A stretch of DNA of 64,000 bases, from assembly GCA_027587225.1 (NCBI GenBank), contig JAPDDQ010000019.1:62001-126000 (forward strand), given 5' to 3'. The position numbers and the translations under genes are program-made. Below the pieces are notes generated by a model. The model saw only the letters and a program-made list of their open reading frames with translations. It did not search any database and had not been told where the DNA came from. Every line of letters starts with the position of its first letter. Within the stretch, counting starts at the first letter, position 1. Origin of the DNA: Solirubrobacter taibaiensis. Lineage in GTDB: Bacteria > Actinomycetota > Thermoleophilia > Solirubrobacterales > Solirubrobacteraceae. This document shows, piece by piece, positions 23,511 through 29,898 of this stretch.

Positions 23511-24425
23511 ATGCGTATCACGACCTCGATGATCCAGCGCAACGTCCTGTCGGACCTGAACTCGCTGTCCGAGAAGATGTCGCGCACGCAGAGCAAGGCG
23601 TCCTCCGGCAAGGAGATCACGCGCCCGTCCGACGACCCGTTCAACACCGCGCGCGCGATGGGCCTGCGTCAGACGATGGACGCGAACGGCCAGTACTCGC
23701 GCAACATCGATGATGCGATGGGCTGGCAGGAGGCGACGGAGTCTGCACTGGGCTCCATGAACGACTACGTGCGCAGAGCCCAGGACCTCGTGCTGCAGGG
23801 CGCCAACGACTCCACCGACGCCGGCTCCCGCAAGATGCTGGCCGGCGAGATCGACCAGATCATCGAAGGGCTGAAGGAGACGGCGAACGCCAGCTACGGC
23901 GACAGCTACCTGATGTCCGGCACGGCCACGGGCCTGCCGCCGTACAAGCTCGGCGCCGACGACACCTACCAGGGTGATCAGGCCGGCCTGGACCCGACGA
24001 TTCCCGGCGTGGTCCGCGAGATCGGCCCCGGCGTGACGATGTCGATCAACACGGTCGGCTCGGAAGTCCTGGGCAACGGCGGCAACGACGGCAAGCTGCT
24101 GAGCGTGCTGCGCAACCTCTCGGCCAACATGAAGTCCAACAACGTCGACGCGATCCGCGACGTCGACGTCAAGGCCCTGCAGGGTCGGGTGGACGACATC
24201 CTCCAGGTCCGCGCGCGCAACGGCGCGATGTCGAACCGTCTCGAGGCCGCCTCCACGCGCCTCGGCCAGATCCAGGGCGCGGTCAACGAGCAGCTCTCGA
24301 ATACCGAGGACGCCGACTTCGCCAAGACGATGATCGAGTTCAACCAGCAGTCGGCCGCCTACCAGGCCTCGCTGCGCGCCGGCGCGAGCATCGTGCAGTC
24401 GTCGCTAATGGATTTCCTCCGTTAG
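23511..24425 (+). CDS. flgL: Flagellar hook-associated protein FlgL (HAP3)
   Basis: Second hook-filament junction protein, flagellin-like. In the 304 residues, MRITTSMIQRNVLSDLNSLS and SSGKEITRPSDDPFNTARAM are the HAP3 N-terminus. The C-terminus reads FAKTMIEFNQQSAAYQASLR and ends SLMDFLR, typical of FlgL. Flagellin itself is not in this window. The 3' end of the gene carries the -35 part of the fliW promoter. Confidence 0.94.
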   Translation: MRITTSMIQRNVLSDLNSLSEKMSRTQSKASSGKEITRPSDDPFNTARAMGLRQTMDANGQYSRNIDDAMGWQEATESALGSMNDYVRRAQDLVLQGANDSTDAGSRKMLAGEIDQIIEGLKETANASYGDSYLMSGTATGLPPYKLGADDTYQGDQAGLDPTIPGVVREIGPGVTMSINTVGSEVLGNGGNDGKLLSVLRNLSANMKSNNVDAIRDVDVKALQGRVDDILQVRARNGAMSNRLEAASTRLGQIQGAVNEQLSNTEDADFAKTMIEFNQQSAAYQASLRAGASIVQSSLMDFLR

Positions 24426-24432
24426 CCGATAA
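24405..24432 (+). promoter_or_regulatory. Sigma-28-type promoter of fliW-csrA
   Basis: CTAA (24405-24408), 16 nt, then a perfect GCCGATAA (24425-24432); TAAT with 15 nt is the alternative reading. The -35 lies in the flgL 3' end. The fliW ATG is 47 nt downstream. Confidence 0.7.
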
Positions 24433-24479
24433 GGACTTAGATCCCCTCCCTCTCCCCCCTCCAGGAGAACCCCTTCAGA

Positions 24480-24920
24480 ATGTCCAGCCTTACCTTCGAG
24501 TCCTCCCGCTTCGGCACGATCGAGATCGCGTCCGACGACGTCATCGAGTTCCCGACCGGCCTGATCGGGCTCGGCGGCACGCGTTACGCGGTCGTCGCCC
24601 CGTCCGAGGACGGCTCCTTCGCGTGGCTGCACTCGGTCGACGACGCGGAGCTCGCGCTGCCCGTCGCCAACCCGTGGCAGTTCTTCGCCGACTACGAGGT
24701 CGAGCTCTCCGACAAGGCCTCCGAGCCGGTCACGGGCGACCCGTCCGACGTCGTCGTGTGGGTGACGGTTCGCGCCGGCGCCGAGCTGAGCGACTTCTTC
24801 GCCAACCTGCGCGCCCCGATCCTCATCGCTGAGGGCAAGGGCCACCAGATCATCAACGAGGCCGCCGACGCTCCCGTCCGCGCCCCGCTGTTCCCGGCCG
24901 CCGTCGCGGCCGCCGCGTAG
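24480..24920 (+). CDS. fliW: Flagellar assembly factor FliW
   Basis: FliW binds flagellin or, when flagellin is exported, the RNA-binding protein CsrA, giving a feedback on flagellin translation. In the 146 residues, FGTIEIASDDVIEFPTGLIG and FAWLHSVDDAELALPVANP are conserved FliW blocks, then the SDVVVWVTVRAGAELSDFF and NLRAPILIAEGKGHQII region. It is directly upstream of csrA, the classical antagonist pair. AGGAG lies about 13 nt before ATG 24480. Confidence 0.94.
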   Translation: MSSLTFESSRFGTIEIASDDVIEFPTGLIGLGGTRYAVVAPSEDGSFAWLHSVDDAELALPVANPWQFFADYEVELSDKASEPVTGDPSDVVVWVTVRAGAELSDFFANLRAPILIAEGKGHQIINEAADAPVRAPLFPAAVAAAA

Positions 24921-24966
24921 CACCCAACCCAGAAAACACGCCGCAGCGTAAATCCAAGGAGGAATC

Positions 24967-25185
24967 ATGCTGCTTATCACCCGCCGTGTCGGCGAGAAGA
25001 TCATGGTCGGCGACGATGTCGTCGTGCACGTGATGGAGATCGTCGGAAACACCGTTCGCGTGGGCATCCAGGCCCCGCGCAGCACCCCGGTCTACCGCGA
25101 GGAGATCTGGCACGCAGTCCGCGAGGAGAACCGCGCCGCGGCCGACGCCGCGCCGGTCGAGTTCCCCTCGCCCACGAAGGCGTAG
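24967..25185 (+). CDS. csrA: Carbon storage regulator / translational repressor CsrA
   Basis: A homodimeric RNA-binding repressor that binds GGA motifs near start codons. In the 72 residues, MLLITRRVGEKIMVGDDVVV and IVGNTVRVGIQAPRSTPVYR with YREEI are conserved; the Arg of VYREEI corresponds to the RNA-binding Arg44 of characterised CsrA. AAGGAGG lies 6 nt upstream of ATG 24967. The pair with fliW suggests control of flagellin mRNA, but flagellin is outside the window. Confidence 0.96.
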   Translation: MLLITRRVGEKIMVGDDVVVHVMEIVGNTVRVGIQAPRSTPVYREEIWHAVREENRAAADAAPVEFPSPTKA

Positions 25186-25197
25186 CTGAAGGCAAGC

Positions 25198-25222
25198 CGC
25201 CCAGGCCTGTAAGGCCTGGGCG
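25198..25222 (+). terminator. 11-bp hairpin after csrA
   Basis: Bases 25198-25208 pair perfectly with 25212-25222 around a GTA loop, 13 nt after the csrA stop. There is no T-tract, so intrinsic termination is uncertain; it separates csrA from the next gene. Confidence 0.6.
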
Positions 25223-25241
25223 ATCCGGGTACGGTCTTGGC

Positions 25242-25916
25242 ATGGACTTTGCCAAGACCGCCCGCAACCTCGCGGTTGCTGACATCGCCCTCGCTTTCGC
25301 TCGCGATCGCGTCGCGTCGATGCTCCCGGGCGTCGAGCCGCGTAAGAAGCGGCGCCCCGGCGCCAAGACCCTTCTCCTGGGCGGCGGTGTCGCCGCCGCC
25401 GTCGTGGCCTTGTTCTTCAAGCGCGACGCCGTGAAGGGCCTCCTCCCCGGTGGTGACACCGAGACCGCTCCGGCCCCGCAGCCGGACGCGTACACGCCGC
25501 CGCCCGTGTCGAATTACGACGCCGCTGGTCCGGTTGCGAACACCGCGACCGCCGTGCCCGTCCCGCCCGCCTTCGAGGAACCGGCGATCGACGAGGCCGC
25601 CGAGGAAGCCGCCGCCGCGGCCGAGGCCGCCAATATCGGCGGCACCGTCTCCGACTACGCCGGTCCTGACGGCGAGATCGCCGACGAGTCCGAGCGCCCG
25701 CTGGCCGAGGCCGGCGAAGGCGAGTCCGAGGGCCAGGAGCAGACCGAGGACGAGCTGCGCGAGGCCGCCGAGTCGACCGAGGGCGTGAGCCCCGAGGAGG
25801 CCCAGATCGAGGACGCGATCGAGGCGGCTTCGAACCCGACCGAGGAGATCGAGCCGGTCAAGCCGGGCGACGACTCCGAGTGGAACACGTGGTCCGGGAG
25901 GTCCGTCAACCCGTAG
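25242..25916 (+). CDS. Acidic membrane-anchored protein of unknown function
   Basis: The 224-residue protein is not recognised. Residues 1-30 are amphipathic (NLAVADIALAFARDRVASML), then a basic patch (EPRKKRRPGAK) and one membrane helix at about 45-60 (LLLGGGVAAAVVALFF). A Pro-rich segment follows. The last 110 residues are very acidic and low-complexity (EEAAAAAEAA, GEGESEGQEQTEDEL). The basic patch before the helix suggests that the acidic tail is outside. Codon use is like the neighbours. It lies after the flagellar block and 9 nt before uvsE. Confidence 0.75.
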   Translation: MDFAKTARNLAVADIALAFARDRVASMLPGVEPRKKRRPGAKTLLLGGGVAAAVVALFFKRDAVKGLLPGGDTETAPAPQPDAYTPPPVSNYDAAGPVANTATAVPVPPAFEEPAIDEAAEEAAAAAEAANIGGTVSDYAGPDGEIADESERPLAEAGEGESEGQEQTEDELREAAESTEGVSPEEAQIEDAIEAASNPTEEIEPVKPGDDSEWNTWSGRSVNP

Positions 25917-25924
25917 ACGCCAAT

Positions 25925-26863
25925 GTGCGTCTCGGCTTTGCGGTCAAAGTTCTAGGTGAAGGCGGGCTGCCGAGCCACGATGCGCGGCGCTGGCAGTCCG
26001 GCCCTCACCTGAAGCAGTCGCTCGAGTACCTCACCGACGTCCTCGAGTACCTGGGGCGCCACGAGATCCGGATGTACCGGCTGACGTCGGATCTCGTCCC
26101 CTACGCGACGCACCCCGACCTGCCGCAGTTCCACGGCCAGGTGGACGAATGCGCGGACGAGCTCGCGCGCGTGGGAGCGCTCGCGCGGGAGCTGGACATC
26201 CGGCTCTCGTCGCACCCCGGCCAGTACATCGTCCTCAACTCCGAGAATGAGACGGTCGTCGCGGGCGCGGTGCGCGACCTCGAGGTCCAGGCCGCCCTGC
26301 TGGACGCACTGGGCTGCGGCCCCGAGGCCGTCGTCGTCCTGCACGTCGGGAGCGGTCAGGGTGACGCGCTCGGACGCTTCGAGGCGGGCCTCGAGCGCCT
26401 CTCGGACGCGGCGCGCGCTCGGCTGGTGATCGAGAACGACGACCGCACGTTCAGCCTGCGCGACGTCTTCGAGCTGCACCGCCGCACCGGCCTGCGGGTC
26501 GTGTGGGACATCCTGCACCACCACTGTCACGACCCGGACGGCATCCCGGACCGCGAAGCGCTCGAGTTGGCGCTCGCCACCTGGCCGGACGACGTCGTGC
26601 CCAAGATCCACTACTCGACGCCCAAGACCGCCCTGGAAGAGCGCAAGCGCAAGGTCGGTCGCAAGACCGTGACCGAGTGGGTGCTGCCGCAACTGCGCGC
26701 CCACGCGGACATGATCGACCCGATCGCGTTCGGCCAGTTTCTGCGTGAGACCGCGGCCGGCCTGCACTTCGACGTGATGCTCGAGGCCAAGGGCAAGGAC
26801 CTCGCGCTCTTACGTCTGCGTGAACAACTTGAGCGGGAGATGGCCAAGCCCCAGCGAACTTAA
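25925..26863 (+). CDS. uvsE: UV damage endonuclease UvsE/UVDE
   Basis: A TIM-barrel endonuclease that nicks DNA 5' to UV photoproducts. The start is taken as GTG 25925, because proteins of this family begin with RLGFAVKVLG, as here; this gives 312 residues. Motifs are YRLTSDLVPYATHP, RLSSHPGQYIVLNSE, VVLHVGS, LVIENDDRTFS, VWDILHHHCH and PKIHYSTPK; His, Glu and Asp residues of these blocks bind the catalytic metals in the family. It follows the acidic protein by 9 nt. Confidence 0.92.
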   Translation: MRLGFAVKVLGEGGLPSHDARRWQSGPHLKQSLEYLTDVLEYLGRHEIRMYRLTSDLVPYATHPDLPQFHGQVDECADELARVGALARELDIRLSSHPGQYIVLNSENETVVAGAVRDLEVQAALLDALGCGPEAVVVLHVGSGQGDALGRFEAGLERLSDAARARLVIENDDRTFSLRDVFELHRRTGLRVVWDILHHHCHDPDGIPDREALELALATWPDDVVPKIHYSTPKTALEERKRKVGRKTVTEWVLPQLRAHADMIDPIAFGQFLRETAAGLHFDVMLEAKGKDLALLRLREQLEREMAKPQRT

Positions 26864-26904
26864 CCCGAGCCCTTGCCCGGATCGGCCACAATACGTCCCA
26901 TTCC

Positions 26905-28428
26905 ATGAGCACGCTCGTGGGCATGCAACTGAGCGGCCGATATCGGCTCGATGCCCAGATCGGCGCGGGAGGAATGTCGACGGTCTATCGCGCCTTCGAC
27001 ATGAACCTCGAACGCCGGGTGGCGATCAAGCTCCTGCACCGTGAGATGCAGGAGGATTCCGACCAGCTCGAACGCTTCCGGCGCGAGGCGCGCGCCGTCG
27101 CGCAGCTCTCGCATCCCCACGTCGTCGGCGTGATCGACACGGGCGAGGACGACAACCGGCCCTACATCGTCTTCGAGTACGTCGAGGGCGAGACGCTCAA
27201 GGACCGCATCCGGCGGCTCGGCCGGCTGCCGGTCGACGAGTCGCTGGCGTACGCGATCGAGATCGCCCGGGCCCTCGGCTCCGCGCACGCGCACGCGATC
27301 GTGCACCGCGACGTCAAGCCGCAGAACGTCCTGCTGGACCCGGAGGGCTCGGCCAAGGTCACCGACTTCGGCATCGCCCGCTCGCTCCGCGACGACGGGC
27401 TCACCGCCGACGGCCGCGTGCTCGGCACCACGGACTACGTCTCGCCCGAGCAGGCGCTCGGCCACGACGTCGACGGCCAGTCCGACATCTACTCGCTCGG
27501 CGTCGTGCTGTTCGAGATGCTCACCGGCGACGTCCCCTTCCACGGCGAGAACCAGATCGCAGTGGCCATGAAGCACGTCCGCGAGGACCTGCCGGACATC
27601 CAGGCCCTGCGCCCGGAGGTGTCGGCCACCACCGCCGCCGTCCTGGACCGGATGACGGACAAGGACCTCGCGCACCGCTACCCCGACGTGCCGGCGCTCG
27701 TCGCCGACCTCGAAGAGGCGCTCGCGATCGAGGCTGCCCGCTCGGGCACCTCCACCGGCGAGGCCACTGCCGTCATCCGCACGCTCCCGGCGCGCACGCA
27801 GCGGCGGCTGCCGTTCCGCATGCGCCACTCGATCCCGCTGCTGGCCGTGATCCTCATGGTCGGCGTCGGCGCAGCCCTGATCGCGATCCTGGCCAAGGAG
27901 GGCGTCGAACGCGCGAACCCGGGCACCGGCCCCGGCAACGTCGCCACGCCGACGCCGCAGGGCGAGCGGATCGTGTCCGTCAAGCGCGGCTCCGCGCACG
28001 ACTACGACCCGCTGGGGGACAGCGAGGAGCACGACGAAGAGGCTTCCCGCGTGGTGGACCGCGACCCCGCCACAGCGTGGTCGACCGAGAACTACCAGGC
28101 CGGGATCGAGGGCGCCGGCAAGGCCGGCGTCGGCCTCTACATCGACGCCCGCCCCAAGGTCGAGGCCGTGTCGCTGCAACTCGAGACGCGCAAGCCCGGC
28201 TTCAAGGTCACGATCTACGCCGCGCCCCCCGGCGCCGTGCCCAAGTCCGTCCCCGACGGGTGGACGAAGGTCGGCGGCGGCACCGTCAACGAGAAGGACA
28301 AGAGCTTCAAGCTGGACACCGACGGCACCGCCTACCGCTACTACCTGGTCTGGATCACGGAGCTCGCCGAGGGCGCGTCGCACGCGGAGATCGCCGAGAT
28401 TCGGTTGTCTCAGCGGGTTGCCGCTTAG
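26905..28428 (+). CDS. Transmembrane Ser/Thr protein kinase with discoidin-like sensor domain
   Basis: A 507-residue PknB-type kinase. Catalytic domain about 1-275: YRLDAQIGAGGMSTVYRAFD glycine loop, VAIKLL lysine, HRDVKPQNVLL, TDFGIAR, GTTDYVSPEQ. A membrane helix lies at about 315-335 (IPLLAVILMVGVGAALIAIL). The outer domain (about 355-505) has DRDPATAWSTENY and a beta-sandwich pattern like F5/8 type C galactose-binding domains, instead of PASTA repeats. It therefore probably senses a glycan or polymer outside the cell (inference). It ends at a long inverted repeat. Confidence 0.92.
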   Translation: MSTLVGMQLSGRYRLDAQIGAGGMSTVYRAFDMNLERRVAIKLLHREMQEDSDQLERFRREARAVAQLSHPHVVGVIDTGEDDNRPYIVFEYVEGETLKDRIRRLGRLPVDESLAYAIEIARALGSAHAHAIVHRDVKPQNVLLDPEGSAKVTDFGIARSLRDDGLTADGRVLGTTDYVSPEQALGHDVDGQSDIYSLGVVLFEMLTGDVPFHGENQIAVAMKHVREDLPDIQALRPEVSATTAAVLDRMTDKDLAHRYPDVPALVADLEEALAIEAARSGTSTGEATAVIRTLPARTQRRLPFRMRHSIPLLAVILMVGVGAALIAILAKEGVERANPGTGPGNVATPTPQGERIVSVKRGSAHDYDPLGDSEEHDEEASRVVDRDPATAWSTENYQAGIEGAGKAGVGLYIDARPKVEAVSLQLETRKPGFKVTIYAAPPGAVPKSVPDGWTKVGGGTVNEKDKSFKLDTDGTAYRYYLVWITELAEGASHAEIAEIRLSQRVAA

Positions 28429-28649
28429 TCGCCGGCCGCGCTGAAACGGCTCATCGAGGGGGAAGGGAGCGGCGTTTCCGCCCCGCGGCGCGAACATCGG
28501 TGTCCGGGCCCGGCGTGCAGGGTTGCGGTGCTGTGCCGCTCTCGGTCAAGTTACGGGCACCGGAAATCGCAAGGGGCGGGTTTGGTTGCTTCACACCGCT
28601 CCACGTCCGATCGACCACGTCCGACCACGACCGCGCTCCGAACAAAGGA

Positions 28650-28694
28650 GGTGGTGGATGAAAGTATCGCTATCCGATAGTTACATCCACCACC
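28650..28694 (+). promoter_or_regulatory. Hairpin enclosing ribosome site and ATG
   Basis: An 11-bp stem (28650-28660 with 28684-28694) encloses an inner 5-bp stem (28665-28669 with 28675-28679). The 5' arm contains part of the ribosome site and the ATG of the candidate peptide. It is at the centre of the long inverted repeat. Confidence 0.5.
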
Positions 28695-28786
28695 CCAAAC
28701 CAGCGCGTGTTCGTTTCCGCGAGATCCGCAGAAGGCCGGCGGACGGGCGTGGCGCCCCACGTGTTTCTTCGATGCCCGTACCTTGA
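28658..28786 (+). CDS. Candidate 42-residue basic peptide with near-perfect ribosome site
   Basis: ATG 28658 is preceded by AAAGGAGGTG (28644-28653), complementary to the 16S tail over 10 bases, with 4-6 nt spacing. The peptide starts MKVSLSDSYIHHPKPARVRF and continues with FREIRRRP; it ends at TGA 28786. The bases GGTGGTGGATG (28650-28660), including the start codon, pair with 28684-28694, so initiation may be blocked by a hairpin. It is not recognised. It may be a real small gene or chance inside the inverted repeat. Confidence 0.3.
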   Translation: MKVSLSDSYIHHPKPARVRFREIRRRPADGRGAPRVSSMPVP

Positions 28787-28902
28787 CTGAGAGCGGCACG
28801 CCAACCCGGCCGTGCCGCGCGGAGCTCGGACTCCGGTGTTCGCGCCGCGCGAGCGCAAACGCCGCTCCCTTCCCCCTCGATGAGCCGTTCTACTCCACGG
28901 CG

Positions 28903-29898
28903 CTAGAAGGCGACGCTGCGCTCGAGTTCAAAGCGCTCGATCGCCAACGCGATCAACCGGTCGCAGAGCGCCGGGAACGGCACGCCCGTCTGCTCCCATA
29001 GCTTGGGGTAGACGCTCGTCTTCGTGAAGCCCGGCAGCGTGTTGAGCTCGTTCACCAACACGCGCTCACCGTCCTCGACGAAGAAGTCCACGCGGGCGAG
29101 GCCGGCGCAGCCGACGCGCACGAACGTGTCCACGGCGAGCCGGCGGACGTCCTCGAGCACGTGGTCGGGGAGCCGGGCGGGCACGACGAGCTCCATGCCG
29201 CCGTCCGTGTACTTGGCCTCGTAGTCGTACCAGTCGGCGCCGCCCGTGAGCACGATCTCGCCGGGGACCGACGCGTCGGGTTCGCTGCCGATGCCGAGGA
29301 CCGCGCACTCGACCTCCATGCCCGGCGAGAACCCCTCGACGATCACGAGGCTGTCGTGGGCGAAGGCCGTGTCGAGGGCGGGCCCGAGCTCGGCTTCCGA
29401 GCTGACCTTCGCGATCCCGACGGACGAGCCCAGCCGGGCGGGCTTGACGAACACGGGCGTCCCCAGCACGGCCAGCTCGCGGAGCACGAGCTCCGGCTCG
29501 GCGCGCCAGCGCGGCTCCCGCACGCCCGCGTAGGGCACCTGCGGCACGTCCGCGGCGGCGAGCACCTCTTTGAAGACGACCTTGTCCATGCACAGCGACG
29601 AAGCCAGCACGCCCGCGCCGACGTAGGGCACGTCCAGGAGCTCCAGCAGGCCTTGCAGCGTGCCGTCCTCCCCGAACGGACCGTGGAGGACCGGGAAGAC
29701 GACGTTGACGCCGAGCAGCCCGCCGCCCGGCGTCAACGACAGCATGTCACCGTCGTGGCTCCAGGCGCCACCACGTTCGATGAGGACGTCGATGACCTCG
29801 TGGCCCGCGGCGAGAACCCCCTCGCGGACGGCGGCGGCGGAGTTCAGCGAGACGTCGTGTTCGGAGGACCGGCCACCGGCGAGGACAGCAACTTTCAT
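28903..29898 (-). CDS. ddl: D-alanine--D-alanine ligase
   Basis: An ATP-grasp ligase making D-Ala-D-Ala for peptidoglycan stem peptides. In the 331 residues, VAVLAGGRSSEHDVSLNSA, VFPVLHGPFGEDGTLQGLLE, FVKPARLGSSVGIAKV and VNELNTLPGFTKTSVYPKL are the Ddl signatures. Here the YGEDG-type loop reads GPFGEDG. The start ATG 29898 overlaps the pknB stop by 4 nt, so it is the last gene of the cell-wall kinase operon, an order that links kinase signalling to precursor synthesis. It is distinct from Ddl genes placed beside murF in other bacteria. Confidence 0.95.
   Translation of the reverse strand: MKVAVLAGGRSSEHDVSLNSAAAVREGVLAAGHEVIDVLIERGGAWSHDGDMLSLTPGGGLLGVNVVFPVLHGPFGEDGTLQGLLELLDVPYVGAGVLASSLCMDKVVFKEVLAAADVPQVPYAGVREPRWRAEPELVLRELAVLGTPVFVKPARLGSSVGIAKVSSEAELGPALDTAFAHDSLVIVEGFSPGMEVECAVLGIGSEPDASVPGEIVLTGGADWYDYEAKYTDGGMELVVPARLPDHVLEDVRRLAVDTFVRVGCAGLARVDFFVEDGERVLVNELNTLPGFTKTSVYPKLWEQTGVPFPALCDRLIALAIERFELERSVAF

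Larger units (their letters stand above)
28445..28889. repeat. Long imperfect inverted repeat in convergent intergenic space
   Basis: Bases 28445-28477 are a perfect 33-bp inverted match of 28857-28889. Inside, about 28535-28560 matches 28773-28799 with two or three mismatches, and other blocks are conserved with unequal spacers. Each arm contains GAGCGGC and GCCGCTC, which can pair within the arm. The differences include single-base indels, so the arms do not encode the same protein. The element fills the gap between the kinase gene and ddl, each of which is followed by the same sequence 13-16 nt after its stop. It may be two copies of a structured RNA or a mobile-element remnant; no target duplication is seen. 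Confidence 0.75.

Noticed and set aside
28451..28645. Protein-coding explanation for the inverted repeat (shared peptides such as TESGT and NAAPFPLDEPF in both arms)
   Set aside because: A one-base indel shifts the frames between arms and the shared peptides fall in different frames within one arm.
28429..28902. Insertion sequence or MITE in the kinase/ddl gap
   Set aside because: Terminal inverted repeats exist, but no transposase remnant or target duplication is visible, so I report it as an unexplained inverted repeat.
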